Shown here piece after piece: positions 52,280-60,960 of a DNA stretch of 64,000 nucleotides (positions are counted from its first letter, which is position 1; the number at the start of each line of letters is the position of its first letter). Origin of the DNA: Acidobacteriota bacterium (GTDB taxonomy: Bacteria; Pseudomonadota; Alphaproteobacteria; Caulobacterales; Hyphomonadaceae); NCBI GenBank assembly GCA_016712445.1, contig JADJRB010000001.1, forward strand, positions 1,674,001 to 1,738,000. Reading direction: 5' to 3'. Below the pieces are notes generated by a model that was not told where the DNA came from, ran no database searches, and worked only from the letters and a program-made list of their open reading frames with translations. Position numbers and translations under genes: made by a program.

Positions 52280-53416
52280 TTATTCCTCCGGCACCACTTT
52301 GAAGATGCCGTCGAAATCCTTGCTTGCGATATAGAGATAACCGTCAGGACCCTGCACTACGTCGCGGATCGAATATTCGTCCTTCAGCAGGTCTTCCTTG
52401 CCGACGACCTTGCCGCCTTCCAGATCGATCCGTACAAGGACGAGTCCGCCCGGCCCGTTCATGCCGCCGGTAAAAAGGTCGCCCTTCCAGCCCGGATAGA
52501 CATCGCTGGTCAGCATCGTCAGGCCCGAGGAGGCGATCGACGGCACCCAGTAGGTCTCTGGCTGCTGCATGCCTTCGGCTTCGGTCTTGTCGGTGATCAC
52601 CGTGCCGTCATAGTTCACGCCATAGGTGATCTTCGGCCAGCCATAGTTTGCGCCCTTGGTGATGATGTTCAGTTCATCGCCGCCCTTCGGGCCATGCTCG
52701 GTTTCCCACAGCGTGCCGGACACCGTGTCATAATACATGCCCTGCATGTTGCGGTGGCCATAGGACCAGACCGCCGGATTGCCGGCGGTGCCGTCCGCAA
52801 ACGGATTGTCTGCCGGGATCGAGCCGTCCGGATTGATCCGGATGATCTTGCCATGCGTCGTCTTCGGGTCCTGCGCGAGCTCCATATACTTGAAGCCTTC
52901 GCCAATGGTCACGAACAACGTGCCGTCATTCCCAAAGGCAAGGCGCGAGCCATAGTGATAGGTCGTATCGCGCAGGTCGCCGCGGAACAGCTCCTCGACA
53001 TTCTCGATGGCCGTATGGTCATCACTGAGGCGGCCGCGCACCACGAGCGTGGAGTTGGCTTCCGGCGTGCCGGACGAGAGCGAGACATAGACCAGCCGGC
53101 TGGCGGCAAAGTCCGGGTCGAGCGCGATGCCGAGATAGCCGGCCTGGTCGGCCGTCAGTGCCTGCGGCAGGCCGGTCACCGGCGCAGAGGCCGCCGCGCC
53201 GGGCGCGAGGTATTTCAGGCCGCCTTCCTTCTCGGTGAACAGCAGGCCGCCATCGGCGAGGAAAGTCATGCCCCAGGGCTGCTCTGCGCTGACCACCGGC
53301 TCGAGCTTCACCTTGGTTTCGCTGACGGCGATGGGCACCGAAGGCTCCACCGGTTCGGTGCAGGCCGCGACCGACGCGATCAGGGCAATCAGGGGCAGGC
53401 GGGTCGTGAATCTCAT
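52280..53416 (-). CDS. PQQ-dependent sugar dehydrogenase-like lipoprotein
   Basis: A 378-residue protein with lipobox VAAC (Cys19). It is a six-bladed propeller of the soluble aldose sugar dehydrogenase (Yli/GdhB) type: QPWGMTFLADGGLLFTEKEGG, GEGFKYMELAQDPKTTHGKIIRINPDG, YGHRNMQG and ETEHGPKGGDELN are family strands that line the PQQ/Ca2+ site. The ATG at 53416 gives the lipoprotein signal. It is preceded on the same strand by the TonB receptor, and a terminator separates them. Confidence 0.88.
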   Translation of the reverse strand: MRFTTRLPLIALIASVAACTEPVEPSVPIAVSETKVKLEPVVSAEQPWGMTFLADGGLLFTEKEGGLKYLAPGAAASAPVTGLPQALTADQAGYLGIALDPDFAASRLVYVSLSSGTPEANSTLVVRGRLSDDHTAIENVEELFRGDLRDTTYHYGSRLAFGNDGTLFVTIGEGFKYMELAQDPKTTHGKIIRINPDGSIPADNPFADGTAGNPAVWSYGHRNMQGMYYDTVSGTLWETEHGPKGGDELNIITKGANYGWPKITYGVNYDGTVITDKTEAEGMQQPETYWVPSIASSGLTMLTSDVYPGWKGDLFTGGMNGPGGLVLVRIDLEGGKVVGKEDLLKDEYSIRDVVQGPDGYLYIASKDFDGIFKVVPEE

Positions 53417-53481
53417 GGCGCAGCTCCGGTTCAGGGCGGGAATGGCCACAGGCATAATGCGTCCCGCGTCCCTCGCCAATG

Positions 53482-53511
53482 AAAAAGGGGCGGCCCCGAA
53501 AGGCCGCCCCC
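53482..53511 (-). terminator. Terminator after TonB-dependent receptor
   Basis: On the minus strand a 9-bp stem GGGGCGGCC with a short loop and GGCCGCCCC is followed by TTTTTC. It lies just after the receptor stop and before the sugar dehydrogenase gene, so those two are probably separate transcripts. Confidence 0.85.
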
Positions 53512-53536
53512 TGATGATGTGACGCTGAAGCGTCTG

Positions 53537-56440
53537 TTACCAGGTCTTCGACACCGACACGCCGTAGGTGCGCGGCTCGGTCAGGAAGATGTTGGTGTAC
53601 AGTCCCGAGGAGTCGTCCGTCAGATAGGCGCCGGTGATGACCTGCTCGTTGGCAACGTTCTTGCCGAACGCCTCAACCCGCACACCGTTCTCGTCGTTGA
53701 AGAGAGTGATCGAGACGTTGAGATTGTCCCACGAGGACAGCTCGTCACGGCCGGTATTGTAGACGCGGCTGAAGCTGTCCGACTGACGGTAATAGTCAGC
53801 GCGGGCAGTCAGGCCCCAGTTACCGAACGCGCCCGGCTCCCAGGTGTATTCGGCACCGAAGTTGATGGTCGATTCCGGAGCACCCGGCATCGAGTTGCCG
53901 TCCAGATCCTTGGCATCGCCGTCCGTGGTCGTCAGCAGTGAAACGGTGCTGGTCGAGCCGTCGATATTCGTCACGGAGACCGTTTGGCCCGTCAAACCGA
54001 GAAGGGCTTCGAGGTTTGCCGTGCCGCCTGCACCGGCCGCCAGGGCGCCGTTACAGATGCCGCGGGTCGAGCCATCCGGCAGGGCGCCGAGAGCGATGGC
54101 GCCGAGAACGGTCGCATAGCCCTGAGCCGAAACAACGCAGCTCGAGTAGGTCGAAGCGTTCTTCAGCGTGACCAGGTCCGCGCGGCCGTTCGTGCGGTCG
54201 AGCACGTCGATGCTCCAGGTGTCCTGGATCTCGGAGTCGAGCAGGCCGATATTGGCATTGACCACAAAGGTTGAGACCGGGTTCCAGATCGATTCAAACT
54301 CGAAGCCCTTCAGTTGGGTATCGATGTTGAAGTTCGCCGAGGCCCGGTTCACGATCTGCGTGATCTGGTAGCCTTTATAGTCATAGAGGAAGCCCGTTGC
54401 GTTGAGTTGCAGCGCGCCGCCTGCCAGCGAGTTCTTCGCACCGATTTCGTAGGAGTTGATGAACTCCGGTTCGAAAGTCAGCGGGAAGAGGTTCGCACCA
54501 GTCGGCTGGGGCGGGTTGATACCGCCGCCCTTATAGCCGCGTGAGTAGAAGGCGTAGAGCAGCGTGTCTTCGGAGAAGCTCAGATCCGGCGACCAGTCGA
54601 AGCCGGCGCGGCCGGTAACTTCTTCGAATTCCGCTTCCTGGAGGCCCGTCGCCCCAAGCGTGGCGCCGGGACCAAACAGGATGGACGGAACAATGTCCTG
54701 TTCCTTCTTGTCGCTCGTATAGCGCAGGCCGACGGTCGCTTTCAACGAGTCGGAGATGTCATAATAGCCTTCACCGAACACGGCGAAAGATTCGAGGCGG
54801 TAAGGCGAGAGCGAGCGGAAGTAGTTGCCGCCATCGCCGACCAGCGAGCCGCCGAAGGCCGGGATACCGCCCGTGCCATCGTCGACCACGACAGGTCCGC
54901 CGAAGATGCTGGCAGCGCCGCCGCTGGCCTGGAGGGCCGCATTGTTGAGCTGAGCCAGAGACGTCAGCGAGTTTGAGAGCACGTAGTACCCGTCGCCCGG
55001 ACCGGCCGGGTCGGACACTTCAAGGTCGACGGCAATGGCGCCGAGGTTGAAGTTGAACGGGCCGTCCCAGGCTGACTGGAGGCGCAGTTCGTGCGAGGTC
55101 TGCTCGGACTCGCCGCCCGAGACATCGAACGTGCGGAAGATATTTGCAGCGCCAAGTTGTGGATCGCTCACCACGCCGCCCGGGAAAAGGGCCCCGTACA
55201 GCGGCGCCAATGGGGTGCCACCAAAAACGTAGAAGGGGCCTGGCGTCGTATTGAACGCAATTGTCGGCGCGACCTTGTTATAGTCCTCAAACGACAGCAC
55301 CGAGTTCTCGCTATAGCTGCCGAGATAGGTCAGCAGCAGTGAGTCGGTCAGGTCGAATTCGAGCTTGCCGGTGATTAGTGTCTGTTCGGCCTGGTACTGC
55401 GGGTCGAACGCCGATTCGATTTCGCGCAGGTTCGGATTGACCGGCGCCGGGAAGGCGTCGCCGTTCAGCAGGCCTGCGATGATGCCGAGACCGCCGCCGA
55501 GCGTGGCAACCGAGTTCACCCGGTCGTTCATCTCGTCAAGCGGCGCTTCCTGGCAACCCAGCGAGGTCACCAGCTGGTCAAGGGGCGTGATCCCAATGCC
55601 GGCAAACGAGGTTTTCAGAGGGTCCTTTTTGCAGAGTTGTTTGCCCGAACGGATGCGACTGTCATCTTCTTCGAAGTGATCATAAATCAGCAGTGCGCGA
55701 AGCCGGTCTGTCGGCTCGAACGCAACCGAGGCACGGATGCCGTACAGCGAGCGGTCATCCATGTCATTGCCAGTCACCGTGTTGGTGGCATAACCGCTGC
55801 GCTCGAGGCTGCTGCCCGCGAGGCGGACAGCGATCTTGTCGCCGATTGGCACGTTGATCATACCCTGGAACTTGGCGGTGTCGTAGTTGCCGACCGTTGC
55901 AGAAACGTTGGCCTGGAACTCTTCCATCACCGGTTTGGCGGTAATCGCGTTGAACACACCGCCGGTCGCGTTGCGGCCGTAGAGCGTACCCTGCGGTCCG
56001 CGCAGGACCTCGATACGTTCCATGTCGTAGAATTCGGCTTCAAACAGGGCGTTCGATGTCAGCGGCACGTCGTTCTGGTGAACACCGACGCCGGCATCAC
56101 CTGACGTGGCCACAGCGTCGTTGCCGATGCCGCGGATCTTGAAGTTGTAGCCCTCGAAGTTGCCTTTGGTGAACGAGACGTTCGGAATCGACTTCACAAG
56201 GTCAGGGCCGCCGGCCAGCTGAAGCTTGTTCAGCGATTCTTCGTCGAACGCCGAAACGGCGATCGGAACGTCCTGGATGGACTGTTCGGTTTTCTGCGTG
56301 GTCACCGTAACGGTGTTGAGGCGCCGCGATTCATCGGGCGCAGTCTCTTCCTGGGCGACCGCCATCGGCCCAAACATCGTGAGGACAAGCGCGGAGGCGC
56401 CTGCCAGCAAGACGGATTTCGAGTTAAAGTTCCGGGTCAT
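53537..56440 (-). CDS. TonB-dependent outer-membrane receptor
   Basis: A 967-residue receptor. Signal peptide 1-29 (ends MAVAQ), a TonB box-like LNTVTVTTQK near 40-49, a plug domain with SIQDVPIAVSAF, GIGNDAVATSGDAGVGVHQNDV and RIEVLRGPQGTLYGRNATGGVFN, then a 22-strand-type barrel ending in VSVSKTW. This plug style is common in sphingomonad/Hyphomonas receptors for glycans, terpenoids or siderophores; the ligand is unknown. AGGGGAGG precedes the ATG at 56440. Confidence 0.95.
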   Translation of the reverse strand: MTRNFNSKSVLLAGASALVLTMFGPMAVAQEETAPDESRRLNTVTVTTQKTEQSIQDVPIAVSAFDEESLNKLQLAGGPDLVKSIPNVSFTKGNFEGYNFKIRGIGNDAVATSGDAGVGVHQNDVPLTSNALFEAEFYDMERIEVLRGPQGTLYGRNATGGVFNAITAKPVMEEFQANVSATVGNYDTAKFQGMINVPIGDKIAVRLAGSSLERSGYATNTVTGNDMDDRSLYGIRASVAFEPTDRLRALLIYDHFEEDDSRIRSGKQLCKKDPLKTSFAGIGITPLDQLVTSLGCQEAPLDEMNDRVNSVATLGGGLGIIAGLLNGDAFPAPVNPNLREIESAFDPQYQAEQTLITGKLEFDLTDSLLLTYLGSYSENSVLSFEDYNKVAPTIAFNTTPGPFYVFGGTPLAPLYGALFPGGVVSDPQLGAANIFRTFDVSGGESEQTSHELRLQSAWDGPFNFNLGAIAVDLEVSDPAGPGDGYYVLSNSLTSLAQLNNAALQASGGAASIFGGPVVVDDGTGGIPAFGGSLVGDGGNYFRSLSPYRLESFAVFGEGYYDISDSLKATVGLRYTSDKKEQDIVPSILFGPGATLGATGLQEAEFEEVTGRAGFDWSPDLSFSEDTLLYAFYSRGYKGGGINPPQPTGANLFPLTFEPEFINSYEIGAKNSLAGGALQLNATGFLYDYKGYQITQIVNRASANFNIDTQLKGFEFESIWNPVSTFVVNANIGLLDSEIQDTWSIDVLDRTNGRADLVTLKNASTYSSCVVSAQGYATVLGAIALGALPDGSTRGICNGALAAGAGGTANLEALLGLTGQTVSVTNIDGSTSTVSLLTTTDGDAKDLDGNSMPGAPESTINFGAEYTWEPGAFGNWGLTARADYYRQSDSFSRVYNTGRDELSSWDNLNVSITLFNDENGVRVEAFGKNVANEQVITGAYLTDDSSGLYTNIFLTEPRTYGVSVSKTW

Positions 56441-56493
56441 TTTAATTTTCCTCCCCTCGGGCCGCTGTGTGCAGGTCACCGATTCTGTTGATG

Positions 56494-56522
56494 ATTATAC
56501 GAGCCGTCCTCTTTGGTGGGAC
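56494..56522 (-). promoter_or_regulatory. Possible promoter of TonB receptor
   Basis: A perfect TATAAT hexamer on the minus strand (56499 down to 56494), 53 nt upstream of the receptor ATG. The matching -35 position at 17-bp spacing (GTCCCA) is weak. A separate TTGACA occurs further upstream at 56564-56559 but lacks a good -10. Confidence 0.35.
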
Positions 56523-56671
56523 CGCTTCAATGGCAACACAAGTGCAGGAACCGGGCCGTGTCAATTGGTCTCGCCGGGGGAGGGGGCAAACACTTTGCCG
56601 GGGTGTCAAAAATGTGACGGCTTCCGCCGGGATGGCTTGGCCGCCCCCGGAGGGCCTGTTAGACGCCGCAG

Positions 56672-57379
56672 ATGCCCGAAACGCCCGAAACCGCGCTGGT
56701 CCTCTTTTCCGGATGCCAGGATTCCGCCACCTGCCTCGCCTGGGCGCTGCAGCGGTTTGCCCATGTCGAGACGGTCGGTTTCGATTATGGCCAGCGCCAC
56801 CGGGTCGAACTCGCCTGCCGGGATGTGTTCCGCGAGCGCCTGACCGCCGCATTCCCCGGCTGGGCCGCCCGTCTGGGCCCGGACCACCTGCTCGACGCAG
56901 GCGTCCTCAAATCCCTCGGCCAGACCGCGATGACAGAGGAGGTCGAGATCGAGATGCAGGCCAATGGCCTCCCCTCCACCTTCGTGCCCGGCCGCAACCT
57001 CCTCTTCTTCACCCTGGCCGGCGTCCTCGCCCTGCGCCGCAGCGCCTCCGTCCTGATCGGCGGCATGTGCGAGACCGACTATTCCGGCTACCCCGACTGC
57101 CGCGCGGTGACGCTGAAAGCGCAGGAAAAGACCCTGCAGCTCGGCCTTGAGTGCGACCTCATCATCGAGGCCCCCCTCATGTACATCGACAAGGCCGGCA
57201 CCTGGGCCCTCGCCGAATCGCTCGGCGGCGACACGCTCGTCCGCCTGGTCACCGAACACACCCACACCTGCTATCTTGGCGACCGCACCCACCGCCACGC
57301 CTGGGGCTATGGCTGCGGCACGTGTCCCGCCTGCGAGCTGCGCGCCAGCGGCTGGGACCGTTGGCAGGCCGCGCGATGA
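56672..57379 (+). CDS. queC: 7-cyano-7-deazaguanine synthase QueC
   Basis: A 235-residue QueC. The PP-loop is [14 protein letters not shown] (residues 11-24, with Cys15 where most relatives have Gly); the C-terminal zinc site is [10 protein letters not shown] with an upstream Cys in [10 protein letters not shown]. It converts 7-carboxy-7-deazaguanine to preQ0 using ATP and ammonia. The stop overlaps queE by 4 nt. It is the first gene of a queCED operon. Confidence 0.96.
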   Translation: MPETPETALVLFSGCQDSATCLAWALQRFAHVETVGFDYGQRHRVELACRDVFRERLTAAFPGWAARLGPDHLLDAGVLKSLGQTAMTEEVEIEMQANGLPSTFVPGRNLLFFTLAGVLALRRSASVLIGGMCETDYSGYPDCRAVTLKAQEKTLQLGLECDLIIEAPLMYIDKAGTWALAESLGGDTLVRLVTEHTHTCYLGDRTHRHAWGYGCGTCPACELRASGWDRWQAAR

Positions 57380-58023
57380 CCTACTCGGTCAAGGAAGCCT
57401 TCTATACCTTGCAGGGCGAAGGCGCCCACACGGGCCGCGCCGCTGTCTTCCTGCGCTTTGCCGGCTGCAATCTCTGGAGCGGCCTCGAGCGCGACCGCGC
57501 CGCCGCCGTCTGCCGCTTCTGCGACACCGATTTCGTCGGCACGAACGGGGAGGGCGGCGGCAAGTTCCGTGAGGCGCCCACGCTCGCCGCGCATGTCGCC
57601 GCCCTCTGGACCGCCAACGCCGCCCCCGGCGGCAAACCCTATGTCGTCTGCACCGGCGGCGAGCCGCTGATGCAGCTCGATGAACCCTTGATCGACGCGC
57701 TCCACGAGGCTGGGTTCGAAATCGCTATCGAGACTAATGGCACGCTCCCGGCCCCTGCCTCCATCGACTGGATCTGCGTCAGCCCCAAGGCCAACGCCCC
57801 GCTCGCGCTGACCTCCGGCAGCGAACTGAAGCTGATCTATCCCCAGGACGAGCCCGAAGCGCAGCCGGATCGCTTTGTATCACTGGACTTCCAGCACTTT
57901 TTCCTCCAACCGAGGGACGACGGGCCGGGCGTGTCTCACGTTGCGGCAACCGCGGACTATTGCTTGAAGAATCCAAGATGGCGACTGAGCTTGCAAACCC
58001 ACAAACTGACCGGTCTGCCTTGA
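57376..58023 (+). CDS. queE: 7-carboxy-7-deazaguanine synthase QueE
   Basis: A 215-residue radical-SAM enzyme. The cluster cysteines are Cys31, Cys46 and Cys49 in C-x14-C-x2-C spacing, the expanded QueE form rather than the canonical Cx3Cx2[14 protein letters not shown] binds SAM. It makes CDG from carboxy-tetrahydropterin. Start at the ATGA overlap with queC; its 3' end overlaps queD by 46 nt. Confidence 0.96.
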   Translation: MTYSVKEAFYTLQGEGAHTGRAAVFLRFAGCNLWSGLERDRAAAVCRFCDTDFVGTNGEGGGKFREAPTLAAHVAALWTANAAPGGKPYVVCTGGEPLMQLDEPLIDALHEAGFEIAIETNGTLPAPASIDWICVSPKANAPLALTSGSELKLIYPQDEPEAQPDRFVSLDFQHFFLQPRDDGPGVSHVAATADYCLKNPRWRLSLQTHKLTGLP

Positions 58024-58403
58024 GCGCCGAAGGTCAGGTGTTCGAGATCTCGAAGGCGGTCACCTTCGAGGCCGCGCACTACATGGGCGGCAAGCCCGAG
58101 GGCCATCCTTACCGCTCGATCCATGGCCATTCCTTCCGCCTGGAAGCCACCGTCGCCGGCATCGTGAAACCCGGCGAGCAATGGGTCGAAGACTTCGCCC
58201 ATCTCACCACCTGCCTCGAGGCAACCGCCGCCAAGCTCGACCACCGCCTCCTCAACGAGATCGAGGGCCTCGAAGTCCCGACCCTCGAACGCCTCTGCCT
58301 CTGGGCCGCCGCCGATTTGCGTCCCCACCTCCCGGGCCTCGCCCGCGTCGCCATCGCAAGGCCAAGCCTCAACGAGCGCTGCGAACTGGTCCTGAAACCC
58401 TGA
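57978..58403 (+). CDS. queD: 6-carboxy-5,6,7,8-tetrahydropterin synthase-like (QueD)
   Basis: A 141-residue PTPS/QueD fold. Zinc ligands are His34, His49 and His51 (EAAHYM, IHGHSF); the Glu/Asp-His relay lies in KLDHRLLNE and the C-terminal PSLNERCEL holds the pterin-binding glutamate. The catalytic Cys four residues before the first His of HGH in E. coli QueD is Tyr45 here. Context (queCE) still makes QueD the best call. The ATG at 57978 lies inside queE. Confidence 0.88.
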   Translation: MATELANPQTDRSALSAEGQVFEISKAVTFEAAHYMGGKPEGHPYRSIHGHSFRLEATVAGIVKPGEQWVEDFAHLTTCLEATAAKLDHRLLNEIEGLEVPTLERLCLWAAADLRPHLPGLARVAIARPSLNERCELVLKP

Positions 58404-58419
58404 ACCACCACTCCCTTAT

Positions 58420-58551
58420 GCGTCACCCTCGATGGCCGCAGGCCATCTGAGGGCCCATCTCCAACCCTCTCAACATTCGCGACGGCTGTTGCAGATGAGG
58501 GGCGTTCCCGGGATAGGCCCTCAGACCGGCTGCGCCGGTCGAGGGTGACGC
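58420..58551. repeat. Nested inverted repeat, GTCACCCTCGA family
   Basis: Outer arms GCGTCACCCTCGA (58420-58432) and TCGAGGGTGACGC (58539-58551) are exact complements. Inside, each arm carries its own hairpin (TGGCC/GGCCA and ACCGGC/GCCGGT) and then CTGAGGGCC (58447-58455) pairs with GGCCCTCAG (58516-58524). It begins 17 nt after queD. Confidence 0.8.
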
Positions 58552-58582
58552 TGTAAACTTAGAGCCGGGAAACAGGGGAGAC

Positions 58583-58610
58583 GTAGGCGTAGATTTCCGC
58601 TTACGCCTAC
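58583..58610. repeat. Simple hairpin GTAGGCGTA/TACGCCTAC
   Basis: A perfect 9-bp stem with a 10-nt loop. GAG and CTC flank it two bases out and could extend the stem. No T run follows, so it is not a typical terminator. Confidence 0.65.
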
Positions 58611-58651
58611 ATCTCGCGCCCCTCAGCCCCCATTCGCACCATCTTTTTCCC

Positions 58652-58730
58652 TGTCATCCCGGCGAAAGCCGGGACCCATAACTTCAAGCAAAACAAACCC
58701 CTCTGGGTCCCGGCTTTCGCCGGGATGACA
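58652..58730. repeat. Nested inverted repeat, TCATCCCGGCGAAAGCCGGG family
   Basis: Two exact 27-bp inverted arms (58652-58678 and 58704-58730) around a 25-nt spacer. Each arm is itself a hairpin, CCCGGC-GAAA-GCCGGG. This is a widespread alphaproteobacterial intergenic repeat. A T run (ATTTTTTC) near 58740 could make the plus-strand transcript end here. Confidence 0.85.
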
Positions 58731-59026
58731 AGCGCGAGGATTTTTTCACAGGAAACGAACCCTGCTGCATCCCCGGCCAGCGTAATCTCCCCCTCATCTG
58801 CCCGGCAGGAGCCGCACCGTACCGTCCGGTTGGCCAGGCAGACCGCCCCGGTTTGGGGCTGCGCACGAGGTAACGGCGTGCACGGCCTCTAGGGACGTCG
58901 ATCCAGGTGAGCCGGTCCAAAAGCCGGTAGAGAATCCCGTCTGACCACCTCGGTTGCCGAGGTCCGCACGGGTAAGCTGTCAAGACCTGGCGGCGCCGAA
59001 GTCATCCCGAGAACTGCCCGAAACCC

Positions 59027-59112
59027 GGAGCGGGCGCGGCGGACGTGTTGCGTCCAATGCCACCCTTCTTTCTCTTCCCGGACGCAAGGCCGCGTCCGCC
59101 GCGCACGGCTCC
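59027..59112. repeat. Nested inverted repeat, GCGGCGGACG family
   Basis: GCGCGGCGGACG (59034-59045) pairs exactly with CGTCCGCCGCGC (59093-59104); inside, TTGCGTCC (59048-59055) pairs with GGACGCAA (59080-59087); outside, GGAGC (59027) pairs with GCTCC (59108). The loop is pyrimidine-rich. Confidence 0.75.
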
Positions 59113-59159
59113 ACTCTCTCCGTACCCGGACGGCTCTGCCGGCCCGGATGTTGGTGCTT

Positions 59160-59286
59160 GCCTCGGCCCCACCCTAGCCCTCCCCAAAATGGGGAGGGGA
59201 CCGGTTGCAACTCGGACAAAGCTCACTCGCCCCGAATGCGACAGGTCCCCTCCCCATTTTGGGGAGGGCTAGGGTGGGGCGAGGCA
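59160..59286. repeat. Nested inverted repeat, CCTCCCCAAAATGGGGAGG family
   Basis: Two exact 36-bp inverted arms (59167-59202 and 59244-59279) and a further TGCCTCG/CGAGGCA just outside. Each arm contains its own palindrome CCTCCCC-AAAAT-GGGGAGG. The same core is common in intergenic DNA of related bacteria. Confidence 0.85.
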
Positions 59287-59321
59287 CAAGACCATCTCGA
59301 ATACAAAAAGGACCACCCCCA

Positions 59322-59537
59322 ATGCCCCACCGCCGCTACGCCCGCCGCTTCTCCCTCAGCCGGATGGACCCCAGCATCCATCTGTGGATGCTGCGCTTTC
59401 TGCGCGTGCCAAAGCACGTCCGCGCCCGCCTCGAACGCGCCCGCACCCCCGCTGCCATTGACGCGCTTCTGGATCCGCGCCGCCGCGCGCCCGCCTCACG
59501 GCCCGCCAAGGGTTGCGCGAAGAAAGGCGCCCGGTAA
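59322..59537 (+). CDS. Small basic protein, uncertain
   Basis: A possible 71-residue, very basic protein (HRRYARRFSLSRMDPS..., ending in AKKGAR). AAAAAGGA lies 12-13 nt before the ATG. The middle (LWMLRFLRVPKHVRARLERA) could be an amphipathic helix. It starts 36 nt after a palindromic repeat and ends 100 nt before the mscS-like gene. No family is known and it may be non-coding. Confidence 0.4.
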   Translation: MPHRRYARRFSLSRMDPSIHLWMLRFLRVPKHVRARLERARTPAAIDALLDPRRRAPASRPAKGCAKKGAR

Positions 59538-59637
59538 GGTCAGGCCACACCGCCGAATCCCCCAGACTTGCGAGGGCCGTTTGTTCCAGGAGCTTTCCGC
59601 GCCATTCCCGGCCGCCGTCCCGGCATTGGAGCGGCTG

Positions 59638-60960
59638 ATGCGCGTGGTCAGCGGCTGGAGCCGCGAAGCGCTGGCCGATCTCGCCTCGCCGGACACGATC
59701 TGGCAGCTGATCGCCATCGTCATCGCCGCGGGGCTCGCCTACGTGATCTCGCGCTTCCCGCGCAAGCGCCTGATGGCGGCTGCCGAGGCGCGCGGACGTA
59801 TCGACTTCGTCCTCCTCGCGCTCGTCGCCGTCCTGCGTATGCTCTGGCCGGCCTTCACGGCGCTGCTCCTGGTCGGCGTTACGGCGGCGTTCGAGGCCTC
59901 TGGCATGGGCAGCCGCTCGCTGCACATCGCCATCAGCCTGCTGACGGCCTGGATGGCCGTGCAGATCGCCACCGCCAGCATGCGGCGCGGCTTCGTCTCG
60001 AAGACCATCGCCCTCTGCCTCTGGATCATCGCGGCGCTCTATATCGTCGGCTGGCTCGGCCCGGTCGGGGCAGGGCTCGAATCGGTCGTGCTGCATTTCG
60101 GCACCGCCGAGATCACGCTGCTCCGCCTGCTGACGAGTCTCGCGCTGGCCGCCTTCGCGCTCTGGCTCGGCTGGCTGATTGGCAACCTCGCCCAGTCGCA
60201 GATGCGCAGTTCGCCGAACCTGCCGCCCTCGGTCGGCGGCCTGCTCGGGCAGACGCTGAAGGGCGTCGCCATCATCATCGCCTTCATCGTGGCGCTGAAC
60301 CTTGTCGGCGTGAACCTCGGCGCGCTCACCTTCTTCTCCGGCGCCCTCGGCGTCGGCATCGGCTTCGGCCTTCAGTCGATCTTCTCGAACTTCATCTCCG
60401 GCGTCATCCTGTTGATGGAAAAGACGCTGAAGGTCGGCGACTTCATCGAACTGCAGGGCGGGCTCTCGGGCCTCGTGAAGGAGATCAACTTCCGCTCGAC
60501 GGTGCTTACCACCAACGACAATATCGACATCATCGTCCCCAACGAAGCCTTCATCAAGAACCAGCTGATCAACTGGACGCATGCCGATGCCAAGCGCCGC
60601 ATCCATGTGCCTTTCGGCGTGGCCTATGGCACGTCCAAGGAACTGGTGGAAAAGGCCGGCCTCGAGGCCGCCGCCCGGCTGCCCTGGACTTTCGATGACC
60701 AGGGCGAGCGCAAGCCGCAGGTCTGGCTCGTGCGCTTCGGCGAGTTCCGTCTCGATTTCGAGCTGATCGTCTGGCTCACGGACGAGGCCGTGCTGAAGCC
60801 GCAGAGGGTGATGGCGGACTATGTCTGGGAAGTCCATTCGGCGCTGGAGCGCCACGAGATCAAGGTCCCGCATCCGCAGCGCGACCTGTTCCTGAAATCG
60901 GCCGAAACCCTCACCGTGCGGATCGAGAAGGGCGAGGCGGAAGGGGACGCGGAAAAATGA
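59638..60960 (+). CDS. MscS family mechanosensitive ion channel
   Basis: A 440-residue MscS-type channel with about six predicted helices, more than the three of E. coli MscS. The pore helix and following beta domain are clear: GALGVGIGFGLQSIFSNFISGVILLMEKTLKVGDFIEL, then NFRSTVLTTNDNIDIIVPNEAFI. It would release solutes during osmotic downshift. ATG 59638 has GGAG upstream; a TTG at 59581 (after GAGGG) is an alternative. The stop overlaps the next ATG by 4 nt. Confidence 0.9.
   Translation: MRVVSGWSREALADLASPDTIWQLIAIVIAAGLAYVISRFPRKRLMAAAEARGRIDFVLLALVAVLRMLWPAFTALLLVGVTAAFEASGMGSRSLHIAISLLTAWMAVQIATASMRRGFVSKTIALCLWIIAALYIVGWLGPVGAGLESVVLHFGTAEITLLRLLTSLALAAFALWLGWLIGNLAQSQMRSSPNLPPSVGGLLGQTLKGVAIIIAFIVALNLVGVNLGALTFFSGALGVGIGFGLQSIFSNFISGVILLMEKTLKVGDFIELQGGLSGLVKEINFRSTVLTTNDNIDIIVPNEAFIKNQLINWTHADAKRRIHVPFGVAYGTSKELVEKAGLEAAARLPWTFDDQGERKPQVWLVRFGEFRLDFELIVWLTDEAVLKPQRVMADYVWEVHSALERHEIKVPHPQRDLFLKSAETLTVRIEKGEAEGDAEK

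Larger units (their letters stand above)
58404..59321. other. 918-bp gene-poor region with nested palindromes
   Basis: This gap between queD and a small basic ORF holds four large nested inverted repeats (58420-58551, 58652-58730, 59027-59112, 59160-59286) and a simpler 9-bp hairpin (58583-58610). Between the second and third lies about 250 bp with many small hairpins and no convincing gene. Short frames here run through repeat arms and are not believed. Confidence 0.7.

Noticed and set aside
58760..58980. tmRNA, RNase P RNA or tRNA in the structured spacer
   Set aside because: A GGTTCGTTTCC element recalls a T-loop but the stem and CCA end are wrong, and no conserved tmRNA or RNase P core is seen.
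58684..58983. Minus-strand open frame of 99 codons in the repeat region
   Set aside because: It runs through one arm of the 58652-58730 inverted repeat and has no ribosome site or recognisable domain; more likely non-coding structured DNA.
58404..59321. CRISPR array
   Set aside because: The repeats are inverted pairs of different sequence, not regularly spaced direct repeats, and no cas gene is near.
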